DNA of 64,000 bases from Sphaerisporangium rhizosphaerae (GCF_042665155.1 NZ_JBHTCG010000001.1:310001-374000), one strand, 5' to 3'; positions 36,819 through 46,187 are shown, numbered from the stretch's first letter. The notes: generated by a model from the sequence alone, not told the origin. Program-made: numbers and translations.

Positions 36819-37163
36819 TCAGCCCGGTGGCCACTGGAGGCCGCGGCCGCCCAGCACGTGTCCGTGCACGTGGAACACCGTCTGACCGGCCTGTGGCCCG
36901 GTGTTGAACACCAGGCGGTACCCGGTGTCGGCCACGCCCTCCTGCACGGCGACGTCGTGCGCGGCCTTCAGCACCGCGTCGGCCAAGCCGTCGTCGGCGG
37001 CGGCCAGCGCCGCGGCGTTCTCGTAATGCCCCTTGGGGATCACCAGGACGTGCGTCGGCGCCTGGGGATTGACGTCCCTGAAGGCCAGCGTGCGCTCGGT
37101 CTCGTGGACGACCGCGGCGGGGATCTCCTTGGCCACGATCTTGCAGAACAGGCAGTCTGTCAC
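36819..37163 (-). CDS. HIT-family nucleotide-binding protein
   Basis: 114 residues from GTG at 37163. It has the Hint-type start CLFCKIVAKEIPAAVVHE and the histidine triad HVHGHVLGG near the C-terminus. It is a small cytosolic nucleotide phosphoramidase. It sits 123 bases before phoH in the same direction, in the conserved rsmE-HIT-phoH-ybeY order, although here a plus-strand sigma-factor pair separates it from rsmE. Confidence 0.93.
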   Translation of the reverse strand: MTDCLFCKIVAKEIPAAVVHETERTLAFRDVNPQAPTHVLVIPKGHYENAAALAAADDGLADAVLKAAHDVAVQEGVADTGYRLVFNTGPQAGQTVFHVHGHVLGGRGLQWPPG

Positions 37164-37310
37164 GCCCGCATGGTAGTCACCTCTGTTGCCAATCGGTAAT
37201 ACCGAGGAGGTCCCGCGGAAAGATCCGCGCGGCTAGGGTTGGTGTGCGACACTTCAGCGTCAGACAGCGGTCAGTGTCGGCCAGGCCATCGGCGAGGACA
37301 CAACTGGGTC

Positions 37311-37916
37311 ATGCCCCCTAAAGAATCGCCAGAGCGTAAACCCTCTGGAAAGGCCGTGCGTCCAACAGATGTGACCACCGAGACCCTCGTGGCCGAAAGG
37401 TCGCTGGGGGCGGTGCCCGTCGGATGGGACGCCGACATGGCCGTGACGGCGCTTTACAGCGCCCACTATCGGTCTCTTGTGCGTCTCGCCATGCTGTTGG
37501 TGCGCGATACCGCGACCGCGGAGGAAGTCGTGCAGGACGCGTTCGTCGCCCTCCATGGGGCGTGGCGCCGCCTGCGCGACACCGACAAGGCACTCGCCTA
37601 CCTGCGCCAGTCGGTCGTCAACCGATCGCGCTCAGTGCTCCGCCACCGTGCCGTCGTGGAGAAGTACGCCCCCAAGGGGCTGCCCGACGCGCCGAGCGCG
37701 GAGAACGGAGCCATAGGAGAGCTCGAGCGGTCCGCCGTGATCGAGGCACTGCGCGGTCTTCCGACCAGGCAGCGCGAGGCCTTGGTGCTGCGTTACTACG
37801 GCGACCTCTCCGAGGCCGAGATCGCGCACGCCATGGGCATCAGCAAGGGCGCGGTGAAGAGCCACACCGCCCGCGGCATGGCCGCACTACGCACGACACT
37901 GGAGCAATTGTCATGA
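37311..37916 (+). CDS. SigE-family ECF RNA polymerase sigma factor
   Basis: 201 residues from ATG at 37311 (weak GAGGA upstream; the exact start is uncertain). Region 2 is LYSAHYRSLVRLAMLLV followed by TAEEVVQDAFVALHGAWRRL. Region 4 is LPTRQREALVLRYYGDLSEA with helix-turn-helix IAHAMGISKGAVKSHTARGM. About 40 extra N-terminal residues precede region 2. The stop overlaps the next gene by ATGA, so it is translated together with a membrane protein that probably acts as its anti-sigma or sensor partner. Confidence 0.9.
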   Translation: MPPKESPERKPSGKAVRPTDVTTETLVAERSLGAVPVGWDADMAVTALYSAHYRSLVRLAMLLVRDTATAEEVVQDAFVALHGAWRRLRDTDKALAYLRQSVVNRSRSVLRHRAVVEKYAPKGLPDAPSAENGAIGELERSAVIEALRGLPTRQREALVLRYYGDLSEAEIAHAMGISKGAVKSHTARGMAALRTTLEQLS

Positions 37917-38638
37917 CCGAGTCCCCCGACGAGTACGGCGAGGTCCTGCGCCGTGTCTTGCGCGCGGAGGCGGATTCTGTCGTGCCCTCCGCGGAAGGAT
38001 TGCAGATCATCCGCACCCGCATCGAGCAGCGCGGCGTGCGGGGCATCTTTTGGTGGCGAGCCGCCGCCTCGGCGTTCGGCGCCGTCCTGGTGGCCGCCGC
38101 CGTGGTGATGTTCGTGCCGGGCCTGAAGGTCCAGATCGGCACCGGCCAGCACATCATCCAGGTGCAGTACGACACCTCACCTCCCGACGAGTCGAGCACG
38201 CAACGCCCGCCGAACGGCGTCCACTCGTCGTCGGCGGTCGTCGGCTCGCCGACGTCGCGGCCGGCCGCCTCGCCCAGCGGGACGGCGCCGGCGGTCCCCT
38301 CGCCCTCGGTGACGGCGTCGCCGGGCAACGACTGCGCCACCGCCGCGCCCACCGCCGTGGAGCCGGACGCGTCGGACTCGCCGCAGCCCTGTGCGGAGCC
38401 CACGGCCACCGAGTCGCAGCCCGACCGGACGACCGAGCCGCGGCCCACGCCGAGCCGCCAGAGCACGACGCCCACGCCCACGCGGACCGCCTCGGCCACC
38501 CCCAAGCCGTCTCCGAGGCCGACGGTGGAGCAGCCGACCCCGACCGCCTCCCAGGCCCCCAGCGACCCCCCGGCGCCCACGGCCACCCCCTTGATGACCA
38601 CCGAGGCCGACAGCAGCACGAACACCTCCCAGGAGTAG
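37913..38638 (+). CDS. Single-pass membrane protein with Pro/Thr/Ser-rich exterior, putative anti-sigma partner
   Basis: 241 residues, ATG overlapping the sigma-factor stop. A short cytosolic part (about 1-45, EVLRRVLRAEADSVVPSAEG) is followed by one membrane helix (about 48-70) and about 170 external residues. These are rich in Pro, Thr and Ser, with two Cys (about 140 and 160). The layout is that of the membrane partners found after SigE-family sigma genes in actinomycetes. No zinc-binding anti-sigma motif (HxxxCxxC) is visible, so any sigma binding would be atypical. Confidence 0.7.
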   Translation: MTESPDEYGEVLRRVLRAEADSVVPSAEGLQIIRTRIEQRGVRGIFWWRAAASAFGAVLVAAAVVMFVPGLKVQIGTGQHIIQVQYDTSPPDESSTQRPPNGVHSSSAVVGSPTSRPAASPSGTAPAVPSPSVTASPGNDCATAAPTAVEPDASDSPQPCAEPTATESQPDRTTEPRPTPSRQSTTPTPTRTASATPKPSPRPTVEQPTPTASQAPSDPPAPTATPLMTTEADSSTNTSQE

Positions 38639-38829
38639 CCGCCGTCCCGACCAGGGCACGGCGGCTCCTCCCGGCCCGGCGCCGGTCCAAGGCCGACGCC
38701 CTCACGAGCAGGGCTCTTCTGGTGAGCCGGGCTTTCGACGAGCCGGGCTTTCGATGAGCCCGCGCCGCCTGTGGGCGGGTGCTTCTCGCCGGCGGGGGCG
38801 GTGTCAGCGGGGGCGGCGTCCGGGAGAGT

Positions 38830-39555
38830 TCACCAGCGGCCTGAGCGGGTGAGCAGGACGGCCGCGGCGGCGACGCCGGCGGTCGAGGTGCGCAGCACGG
38901 TCGGGCCGAGCAGGGCAGGGGCGGCGCCGACCTCCTGGAACCGCTTGATCTCCTCGTCGGTGATGCCGCCCTCGGGGCCGACCACCACCACCATGTCGCC
39001 GCTCGCCGGCGGCTCCAGGCGCGACAGCGGCACGACGGCCTCCTCGTGCAGGACGGCCGCCGCGGCGGCGCCGCGCAGCAGTGCCGCCACCTCGGCCGTG
39101 CTCGCCTGCTCGGCGACCTCGGGCAGGTGGAACCGCCGGGCCTGCTTGGCGGCCTCGCGGGCCGTGGAGCGCCAGCGCGCCAGCGACTTGGCGGCGCGCT
39201 CGCCCTTCCACTGGGTGACGCACCGGGCAGCGGCCCACGGGACGATGACGTCCACGCCCGCCTCGGTCATCATCTCGACCGCCAGCTCGCCCCGATCGCC
39301 CTTCGGCAGCCCCTGGACGACGACCAGGCGCGGGTCGGGCGCGGGCACCACGCGGCGGCCGACGACCTCCAGCCGCAGAAAGTCCTTCCCGGCGTCGCGC
39401 ACGGCGCACTCGGCCACCGCGCCCGCGCCGTCGGTCAGATCAACCCTTTCACCCGCCCTCAGCCGCCGCACGGTGGCGGCGTGCCGCCCCTCGGGGCCGC
39501 CGAGGACGATCTCGTCACCGGACAGGTCGTCGGCCAGGAAAACCGGGACGCTCAT
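38830..39555 (-). CDS. rsmE: RsmE, 16S rRNA m3U1498 methyltransferase
   Basis: 241 residues from ATG at 39555, overlapping the dnaJ stop. The N-terminal PUA-like domain (GGPEGRHAATVRRLRAGE) precedes a SPOUT methyltransferase fold with the knot motifs VVGPEGGITDEEI and LLGPTVLRTSTAGVAA. It methylates U1498 of 16S rRNA. The length and the dnaJ-rsmE order are typical of actinobacteria. Confidence 0.93.
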   Translation of the reverse strand: MSVPVFLADDLSGDEIVLGGPEGRHAATVRRLRAGERVDLTDGAGAVAECAVRDAGKDFLRLEVVGRRVVPAPDPRLVVVQGLPKGDRGELAVEMMTEAGVDVIVPWAAARCVTQWKGERAAKSLARWRSTAREAAKQARRFHLPEVAEQASTAEVAALLRGAAAAAVLHEEAVVPLSRLEPPASGDMVVVVGPEGGITDEEIKRFQEVGAAPALLGPTVLRTSTAGVAAAAVLLTRSGRW

Positions 39556-40691
39556 CGGCCGTTAAAAGCGTCCCGGAGGCGTGAGAAGAAGCCCTGCTGG
39601 CCGGGCGCGAACTTGCCCGGCGGGCGCTCTTCGCCACGCAGCTTGGACAGCTCCTTGAGCAGCTCCTCCTGGGCGGCGTCCAGCTTGGTGGGGGTCTCGA
39701 CGTTCACGTGGATCAGCAGGTCGCCCCTGCCGGTCTCGTTGAGCCGCTGGATGCCCCGCCCGTACAGCGGGATGACCTGACCCGACTGGGTGCCGGGGCG
39801 CACGTCCAGCTCTTCGGCCCCGTCGAGCGTCTGCACGGTGAGGATCGTGCCGAGCGCCGCCGCGGTCATCGGGATCTGCACCGTGCAGTGCAGGTCGTCG
39901 CCGCGCCGCTCGAACGTGTCGTGCGGGCGCTCGACGATCTCGAGGAACAGGTCGCCGGGCGGGCCGCCGCCGGGGCCGACCTCGCCCTCGCCGGCGAGCT
40001 GGATGTGGGTGCCGTCCTCGACGCCGGCCGGGATGCGGACCTTGATCGTGCGCCGGGTGCGCACCCGCCCGTCGCCGGAGCACTCCTGGCACGGGTGGTG
40101 GATGACCGAGCCGAACCCGCCGCACTGGGGGCAGGGCCTGGCGGTCATCACCTGGCCGAGGAACGACCGGGTGACCTGGGAGATCTCGCCGCGGCCGTGG
40201 CACATGTCGCAGGTGTCGGGATGGGTGCCGGCCGCCGCGCCCGACCCCTGGCACACCTCGCACAGCACGGCGGTGTCCACGACCAGCTCGCGCGTGGTGC
40301 CGAACGCCGACTCGGCCAGGTCGAGCTCGACCCGGATGGTGGCGTTGCGCCCGCGCCTGGCCCGCGAACGGGGGCCGCGCGCGCCGCCTCCGCCGCCGAA
40401 GAAGGCGTCCATGATGTCGCTGAACGGGAACCCCGCGCCGAAGCCCGCCGCGCCGGGGCCGGCCGCTCCGGCGCCGCCGAAGGGATCGGCGCCGAGATCG
40501 AACATCTGGCGCTTGCTCGGGTCCGACAGGACCTCGTACGCCTGATTGATCTCCTTGAAGCGCTCCTGCGTCTCGGGATCGGGGTTGATGTCAGGGTGGA
40601 GCTCACGTGCGAGGCGGCGATACGCCTTCTTGATCTCGTCCTGAGTGGCGTCACGGCGCACCCCGAGGATGCCGTAATAGTCGCGGGCCAC
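39552..40691 (-). CDS. dnaJ: DnaJ (Hsp40) chaperone
   Basis: 379 residues from GTG at 40691, which abuts the hrcA stop. The J domain carries YRRLARELHPDINPD (HPD motif at about 33-35). A Gly-rich stretch follows (about 75-115). The zinc-finger domain has four repeats, CEVCQGSG, CDMCHGRG, CPQCGGFG and CQECSGDG. The C-terminal substrate-binding region is complete. It stimulates DnaK and is probably under HrcA/CIRCE control because it follows hrcA in the same transcript. Confidence 0.96.
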   Translation of the reverse strand: MARDYYGILGVRRDATQDEIKKAYRRLARELHPDINPDPETQERFKEINQAYEVLSDPSKRQMFDLGADPFGGAGAAGPGAAGFGAGFPFSDIMDAFFGGGGGARGPRSRARRGRNATIRVELDLAESAFGTTRELVVDTAVLCEVCQGSGAAAGTHPDTCDMCHGRGEISQVTRSFLGQVMTARPCPQCGGFGSVIHHPCQECSGDGRVRTRRTIKVRIPAGVEDGTHIQLAGEGEVGPGGGPPGDLFLEIVERPHDTFERRGDDLHCTVQIPMTAAALGTILTVQTLDGAEELDVRPGTQSGQVIPLYGRGIQRLNETGRGDLLIHVNVETPTKLDAAQEELLKELSKLRGEERPPGKFAPGQQGFFSRLRDAFNGR

Positions 40692-41702
40692 TTAGGATCC
40701 CGCCAGGATCTGGCCGACATAGCGTGCCACTGCGCGCACCGCTCCCATCGTCACCGGGTAGTCCATTCGCGTCGGGCCCAGCACTCCGAGCCGGGCCAGT
40801 TCATTGTCGCCCGAACCGTACCCGGCGGCGACGATCGAGGTGCCGTGAAGCCCGGAGTAGGGGTTCTCCGAGCCGATGCGCACGGTCAGGGCGGAGTGGT
40901 CGTTCGCCTCGCCGAGCAGGCGCATGAGCACGACCTGCTCCTCCAGCGCCTCGAGCACCTCGCGCAGGCCGACGCTGAAGTCGCCCGCGAGATTCGCCGC
41001 GCCGGCGAAGACGATCTTCTCGTCGTGCCGCTCGACCAGGGTCTCCAGCAGGACCGACAGGATCGTCGTCGCCATCGGCCGGTCGCCCTCGGGCAGCCGT
41101 TCGGGAAGGTCGGCGACCGTCTCGGCCACCCGGCCGAGCCTGCACCCGTCGAGGCAGGCGTTCAGCAACGCCCGCAGGTGGGCGACCTGGTCGTCGGCCA
41201 CCACGTCCGGCAGGTCGACGACCCGCTGCTCGACACGGCCGGTGTTGGTGATCACCACGAGCATGATGCGCCGCTCGGCCAGCGGCACCAGCTCGACGTG
41301 CCGGACCGTCGAGCGGATGAGCGACGGGTACTGCACCACGGCCACCTGGCGGGTCAGCTGCGCCAGCAGCCGCACGGTGCGGGTCACGACGTCGTCGAGA
41401 TCGACGGCGCCCGCCAGGAACGTCTCGATCGCACGGCGCTCGGCGGCCGACAGCGGCTTGATCTGGGACAGCCGGTCGACGAACAACCGGTAGCCCTTGT
41501 CGGTGGGGACCCGCCCCGCGCTGGTGTGGGGTTGTGTGATGTAGCCCTGCTCCTCGAGCACGGCCATGTCGTTGCGCACGGTGGCGGGCGAGACCCCCAG
41601 ATTGTGACGCTCCGCCAATGCCTTCGACCCGACCGGCTCGTTGGTGGACACGAAATCCTCGACAACGGCGCGCAGAACGGCCAGCTTGCGTTCATCGAGC
41701 AA
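40692..41702 (-). CDS. hrcA: HrcA heat-shock repressor
   Basis: 336 residues. TTG at 41702 is chosen because GGAGG lies eight bases upstream and the product then begins LDERKLAVLRAVVEDFV, as in other actinobacterial HrcA. Upstream GTG codons are badly spaced or fall inside the CIRCE operator. The N-terminal winged helix contains HNLGVSPATVRNDMAVLEEQGYI. HrcA binds CIRCE and represses chaperone genes until GroEL is titrated. It is the first gene of hrcA-dnaJ-rsmE. Confidence 0.93.
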   Translation of the reverse strand: MLDERKLAVLRAVVEDFVSTNEPVGSKALAERHNLGVSPATVRNDMAVLEEQGYITQPHTSAGRVPTDKGYRLFVDRLSQIKPLSAAERRAIETFLAGAVDLDDVVTRTVRLLAQLTRQVAVVQYPSLIRSTVRHVELVPLAERRIMLVVITNTGRVEQRVVDLPDVVADDQVAHLRALLNACLDGCRLGRVAETVADLPERLPEGDRPMATTILSVLLETLVERHDEKIVFAGAANLAGDFSVGLREVLEALEEQVVLMRLLGEANDHSALTVRIGSENPYSGLHGTSIVAAGYGSGDNELARLGVLGPTRMDYPVTMGAVRAVARYVGQILAGS

Positions 41703-41750
41703 CGTGCTCACCTCCCTGCCTCGCGTTCGTGCCTGCGTAAACGCCTGGTC

Positions 41751-41775
41751 TGGCACTCAGTGTTCCCGAGTGCCA
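41751..41775. promoter_or_regulatory. CIRCE operator upstream of hrcA
   Basis: TGGCACTC, nine bases, GAGTGCCA: an exact inverted repeat with the 9-base spacing of CIRCE (consensus TTAGCACTC-N9-GAGTGCTAA). It lies 49 bases before the chosen hrcA start, indicating autoregulation by HrcA. Confidence 0.93.
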
Positions 41776-41977
41776 AGTGTACGGCCACGGGCCTCAGGGT
41801 GCGATAACTCAGACCGCACCACCCTCCCCACTCTCCCGCGAATCGGCCCCACTCCGCCCATCCGCCGACTTCTTTCCACCACCGGACGAATGGAGCACGT
41901 GCCCGGGCGGCCGGATGCCCGGGCGGTGACAAGTGGGTTGCTATTCGCCGGCAAGTCATCTGATCCAGACTCGGTTC

Positions 41978-42988
41978 ATGAGCGAGAACGATCCCCGCCT
42001 GACCGACGCGACGAGGCGACCGCCGCGTCCGGACTCTTCGGGTCCGCAGGTCACGCCTCCCCCGCCGCAGAGCGCTCCGCCCGGCTCGGGCCCCGGCCCG
42101 CACGGCCCCGCCTCCGGCGGCCCGCCGTACGGCGCTCCCGCCGGGCCCTCACCCTACGGCGCGCCCGCCGGCTCATCGCCCCACGGCGCGCCCGCCGGCG
42201 GGCCGTACGGCGTCCCAGGCGGCCCCTCGCACGGCGGTCCTTCGCACGGCGGGCCCTCCCATGGCGGGCCTCCCTACGGCGGGACGTCCTATGGCGGGCC
42301 TTCGCCTTCGTACGGGGGCCCCTCCTATGGCGGGCCCGCGTCCGAGGCGGCGCACCCGCTCTACGCCTCCCCCGCGCCCGCCGCGCCCGGACCGGTGCGG
42401 CCGCGGGTGCTGTGGATCGTGCTCGCCTGGCTCGTCGCGGTGATCTGCGGCGTCGTGGGCATCGTGGGTTTCGCCGGCGGCCTGTTCAAGACCATCACCG
42501 ACGCGGCGCCCACGCAGACCTTCCAGAGCGGCGGCAGCGTGTCGGTCCCCATGGACCCCGCGGACAAGCCCATCCTGTACGCCTCCGCGTCCGGGCCCAC
42601 CGACATCAACTGCCTCGCCGTGGACGGCGCCGGCAAGAAGGTCGATCTCACCTCGCCCAAGGCGTCCCAGACGGTGTCCGCCGACGGCCGGGTGTGGGAG
42701 GCCGTGTTCGACATCGGCGTGCCCGCCGCGGGCACCTACAAGGTGAGCTGCCAGGCCGAGGCCGGCAAGCAGGTGCTGTTCGGGGTCGGCAAGTCGCTGA
42801 CCGCCGACACCGGCGCCCTCGCCGGAGGCGTGGCCTCGCTGTTCCTGATCCCGCTGGCCGGGTTCCTGCTCGCGGTCGTCACCACGATCGTCGTCCTGGT
42901 GCGGCGCGGCCGGAACCGCAAGCGGCGGGCGGCGGCCGCAGCCCCCTACGGCGGCGCGTGGCCGCAGGGCGCACCGCCACAGGCATGA
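41978..42988 (+). CDS. Two-pass membrane protein with Pro/Gly-rich N-terminus
   Basis: 336 residues from ATG at 41978. Residues about 15-125 are Pro/Gly/Ser-rich with GGPSHGGPSHGG- and YGGPS-type repeats. One membrane helix (about 138-160), an external domain of about 110 residues with two Cys (TDINCLAVDG, YKVSCQAE), a second helix (about 272-297) and a short basic tail follow. The external part looks like a beta-rich sensing or binding domain. Function unknown. It diverges from hrcA. Confidence 0.72.
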   Translation: MSENDPRLTDATRRPPRPDSSGPQVTPPPPQSAPPGSGPGPHGPASGGPPYGAPAGPSPYGAPAGSSPHGAPAGGPYGVPGGPSHGGPSHGGPSHGGPPYGGTSYGGPSPSYGGPSYGGPASEAAHPLYASPAPAAPGPVRPRVLWIVLAWLVAVICGVVGIVGFAGGLFKTITDAAPTQTFQSGGSVSVPMDPADKPILYASASGPTDINCLAVDGAGKKVDLTSPKASQTVSADGRVWEAVFDIGVPAAGTYKVSCQAEAGKQVLFGVGKSLTADTGALAGGVASLFLIPLAGFLLAVVTTIVVLVRRGRNRKRRAAAAAPYGGAWPQGAPPQA

Positions 42989-43009
42989 TCTTTGCTAGCG
43001 TGCCCAGGT

Positions 43010-43834
43010 ATGCGGGACTACGGACGGGACGTGCTGGCCGGAGACTGGCGGAGGCCGCTGCGCGGCAAGATCCCCAAGGTCCCGGCCGAGCTCGACCTCG
43101 TGGTGGAGGACGCCGAGGGGGGCTTCTGCGGCGCCGTGGTGGCCTGTGACAAGGAGGCCGTCACCCTGGAGGACCGCTTCGGGCGGCGGCGGGTGTTCCC
43201 GCTGGCGCCCGCCGCGTTCCTGCTGGAGGGCAGGCCGGTGACGCTGGTGCGCCCGGCGCCGGAGGCCGCGTCCACGGGGCCCGGCCGCAGCGCGTCCGGG
43301 TCGATCGCCGTCGAGGGGCTGCGGGCGCGTGTCGCCCGCGAGAGCCGCATCTACGTCGAAGGCGTGCACGACGCGTCCCTCGTGGAGAAGATCTGGGGCC
43401 ACGACCTGCGGGTGGAGGGCGTCGTCGTCGAGTACCTCGAGGGCGTGGACGACCTGCCCGCCATCGTGGCCGAGTTCGAGCCCGGCCCGGGACGGCGCCT
43501 CGGCGTGCTGGTCGACCATCTGGTCCCCGGGTCCAAGGAGAGCCGCATCGCCGCCCAGGTCTCCTCTCCGCACGTGCTCGTCGTCGGGCACCCCTTCGTG
43601 GACATCTGGGCCGCCGTCAAGCCGTCCGCCGTCGGCATCCGCGCCTGGCCGGAGGTCCCGCGCGGGATCCCGTGGAAGGAAGGCGTGATCGAGGCCCTGG
43701 GCTGGCGGCTGGAACCGGCGGAGGCCTGGCGCCGCATTCTCGGCGCTGTCCGGACTTACACTGACCTCGAGCCGGAGCTTCTGGGCCGGGTAGAGGAGCT
43801 GATCGACTTCGTGTCGACCGAGGAGACGCCATGA
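43010..43834 (+). CDS. DUF3097-family protein
   Basis: 274 residues from ATG at 43010 (AGG just before it). The N-terminus RDYGRDVLAGDWRRPLRGKIPKVPAELDLVVED and the later TOPRIM-like RIYVEGVHDASLVEKIWGHDLR segment identify the actinobacterial DUF3097 family. LVDHLVPGSKESRIAA and HPFVDIWAAVKPSAVGI follow. The TOPRIM-like acidic residues suggest nucleic-acid work, but no activity is known to me. It overlaps the next gene by ATGA. Confidence 0.82.
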   Translation: MRDYGRDVLAGDWRRPLRGKIPKVPAELDLVVEDAEGGFCGAVVACDKEAVTLEDRFGRRRVFPLAPAAFLLEGRPVTLVRPAPEAASTGPGRSASGSIAVEGLRARVARESRIYVEGVHDASLVEKIWGHDLRVEGVVVEYLEGVDDLPAIVAEFEPGPGRRLGVLVDHLVPGSKESRIAAQVSSPHVLVVGHPFVDIWAAVKPSAVGIRAWPEVPRGIPWKEGVIEALGWRLEPAEAWRRILGAVRTYTDLEPELLGRVEELIDFVSTEETP

Positions 43835-44763
43835 GCCACCCTCCGAACGACCCCGAGACCAACGCCCCTCACCCCCGCTCCGATCCCCCCACCACACCGG
43901 CCGACCCCCTCGACTCCGAACTCCCCACCACCCCGGCCCCCCACCCGGACCCCGAGCCGCCCACCGTCCGGCACGCCGATGCCCCGTCGGACGCCGACGC
44001 GCCCCGGCAACCCGGCTTCGAGCCCCCCGCCGACCAGGCCGGCGAGGTGTCCTCCACCGCCCCACCGGCCAAGGACCGCGAGTCCGAAGCTCCCGGCGCC
44101 CCCGCCGAAGCCCCCACCTTCGAACCGCCCGCCACGCCCGTCCAGGAGTCTGGAATCGTGTCCTCCGCCACGCCGGCCGACCGCCCTCGCGACGAGCCCG
44201 CCGGGTACGGCGCGGAGCACCGGGACGCCGGCGCCGCCGAGCACGGGTACGCGCCACCCCCGCCCTACCAGGCGCCGGCATACGAGCAATCCGGTTACGA
44301 GCAACACGGCTACGGACAGTCCGGTTACGGACAGCCTGGTTACGGGCAGGCCGGCTACGGACAGCCCGGCTACGGACAGCCGGGGTACGGGCCGGCGGGG
44401 TACCCGGGCGGGCCGCACGTCCCTGGCAGGTTCGGGCCGCGCCCGGGGTCGGACGACACGACCCTGGCGATGCTCGCCCACCTGCTCGGCCTGCTGACCT
44501 CCTTCCTCGGCCCGCTCATTCTGTACCTGGTCAAGAAGGATGAGTCGCCCTACGTCCGCGACCAGGCGGCCGAGGCGCTGAACTTCCAGATCACGCTCTT
44601 CATCGCCTACGCGGTCTCCGCCGTCCTGGTTCTGGTGATCATCGGAATACTGCTGATGATCGTCGTCGGCATCGGCTCGCTGATCTTGATGATCATGGCG
44701 GCGGTGGCGGCCAACCGCGGCGAGAACTACCGTTACCCCGTCAACATCCGCTTCATCAGCTGA
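43831..44763 (+). CDS. DUF4870-type membrane protein with long disordered N-terminus
   Basis: 310 residues, ATG overlapping the DUF3097 stop. Residues about 1-145 are Pro/Ala/Glu-rich and disordered, and about 145-200 hold GYGQPGYGQ-type repeats. The C-terminal about 105 residues are the DUF4870 domain: LAMLAHLLGLLTSFLGPLIL, KKDESPYVRDQAAEALNFQI and two more hydrophobic helices, ending NYRYPVNIRFIS. It is a small bacterial membrane protein family of unknown role. Confidence 0.85.
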   Translation: MSHPPNDPETNAPHPRSDPPTTPADPLDSELPTTPAPHPDPEPPTVRHADAPSDADAPRQPGFEPPADQAGEVSSTAPPAKDRESEAPGAPAEAPTFEPPATPVQESGIVSSATPADRPRDEPAGYGAEHRDAGAAEHGYAPPPPYQAPAYEQSGYEQHGYGQSGYGQPGYGQAGYGQPGYGQPGYGPAGYPGGPHVPGRFGPRPGSDDTTLAMLAHLLGLLTSFLGPLILYLVKKDESPYVRDQAAEALNFQITLFIAYAVSAVLVLVIIGILLMIVVGIGSLILMIMAAVAANRGENYRYPVNIRFIS

Positions 44764-44834
44764 CTCCTACCGAACCGCTGATCGCCCGCTGGGCCCCGAG
44801 TCGCCCTTCAGTGCACATGCCTGCCCCTCGCCGG

Positions 44835-46052
44835 TCAGGTGAGGTCTCGGATGAGGGCGTCGGCCAGCAGGCGGCCCTTGAGGGTGAGCACGGCTCGGCC
44901 GCGGGTGAAGGGCCCGGGTTGCAGCAGGCCGTCCGCCAGGGCGCGGGCGACGGCCGGGCGGGCGGGCGGCGCGATCTCGGCGAGGGGGAAGCCGGAGTCG
45001 AGGCGCAGTTCGAGCATCAGCCGCTCGACCTTCTGGTCGTCCTGTGACAGCACCTCGCGCGCGTGACCCGGCGATGCGCCCGCCGCCAGCCGGGAGGCGT
45101 AGGCCGCCGGGTGTTTGACGTTCCACCAGCGCGTGCCGCCCACGTGACCATGCGCGCCGGGACCCACACCCCACCAGTCGCCGCCGGTCCAGTAGAGGAG
45201 GTTGTGGCGGCAGCGCGCCTGCTCGGAAGCGGCCCAGTTGGACACCTCGTACCACGAGAAGCCGGCCTGCGACAGCATCTCGTCGGCGATGACGTAACGG
45301 TCGGCGGCCACGTCGTCATCGGGCATGGGCAGTTCGCCCCTGCGGATGCGCGCGGCCAGGCGGGTGCCGTCCTCGACGATCAGCGAGTACGCCGAGACGT
45401 GGTCGGGCCGCGCCTCGATGGCCGCGGCCAGGGACGCGCGCCAGTCGTCGTCGCTCTCGCCCGGCGTGCTGTAGATGAGGTCGAGGTTGACGTGCGCGAA
45501 CCCGGCGTCGCGGGCCTCGCGCACGGCCTGGGCCGGGCGGCCGGGGGTGTGCCGCCGGTCCAGGACGGTGAGCACGTGCTCGGCCGCGCTCTGCATGCCG
45601 AAGCTGACGCGGGTGAACCCGCCGGCGCGCAGCCGCTCGAGGGAGGCGGGATCGACCGACTCGGGGTTGGCCTCGGTGGTGACCTCGGCGCCCGGCGCCA
45701 GCCCGAACTCGCCGTCGATCACCCGGAGGATCTCGGTGAGATCGCGGGCGGGCAGCAACGTCGGCGTGCCGCCGCCGAAGAAGACGGTCTCCACCGCGAG
45801 CTCGGCCTCACCCAGGACCCTGCGGGCCAGCCGGATCTCCTCGATCGCGGTGGCCGCGTAGTCGGCGCGCGAGGCCCCTGGGCCGAGCTCGGCCGCGGTG
45901 TAGGTGTTGAAGTCGCAGTAGCCGCAGCGGGTGGCGCAGAACGGCACGTGGACGTAGAAGCCGAAGGGCCGCGAGCCGAGGCCCTTCAGGGCTTCGGCGG
46001 GCAGCTCACCCGAGGTGGGAACGGCGTCGCCGTCGAGAGGTACGGAAGGCAC
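44835..46052 (-). CDS. hemW: HemW, radical SAM heme chaperone (HemN-like)
   Basis: 405 residues from GTG at 46052; the longer frame upstream is unsupported. The radical SAM site is Cys39-x3-Cys43-x2-Cys46 (FCATRCGYCDF). GGGTPTLL and the HemW-specific C-terminal domain (RHNLLYWTGGDWWGVGPGAHG) follow. HemW binds and delivers heme rather than oxidising coproporphyrinogen. It lies 174 bases after lepA on the same strand, as usual in actinobacteria. Its stop is 71 bases from the converging DUF4870 gene. Confidence 0.92.
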   Translation of the reverse strand: MPSVPLDGDAVPTSGELPAEALKGLGSRPFGFYVHVPFCATRCGYCDFNTYTAAELGPGASRADYAATAIEEIRLARRVLGEAELAVETVFFGGGTPTLLPARDLTEILRVIDGEFGLAPGAEVTTEANPESVDPASLERLRAGGFTRVSFGMQSAAEHVLTVLDRRHTPGRPAQAVREARDAGFAHVNLDLIYSTPGESDDDWRASLAAAIEARPDHVSAYSLIVEDGTRLAARIRRGELPMPDDDVAADRYVIADEMLSQAGFSWYEVSNWAASEQARCRHNLLYWTGGDWWGVGPGAHGHVGGTRWWNVKHPAAYASRLAAGASPGHAREVLSQDDQKVERLMLELRLDSGFPLAEIAPPARPAVARALADGLLQPGPFTRGRAVLTLKGRLLADALIRDLT

Positions 46053-46187
46053 GCCCCCAGTCTGCCGCCCGCGGAGGCGTGCCCCCGCACCGCCTGTGGA
46101 CAGGTCACGGACGACGCAGGGGAGATGTCCCCGATGTCCGGCCTGCCGGCCGCTGCCTGTGGACAACCGCGGGGCTCTGGGAAAAGG

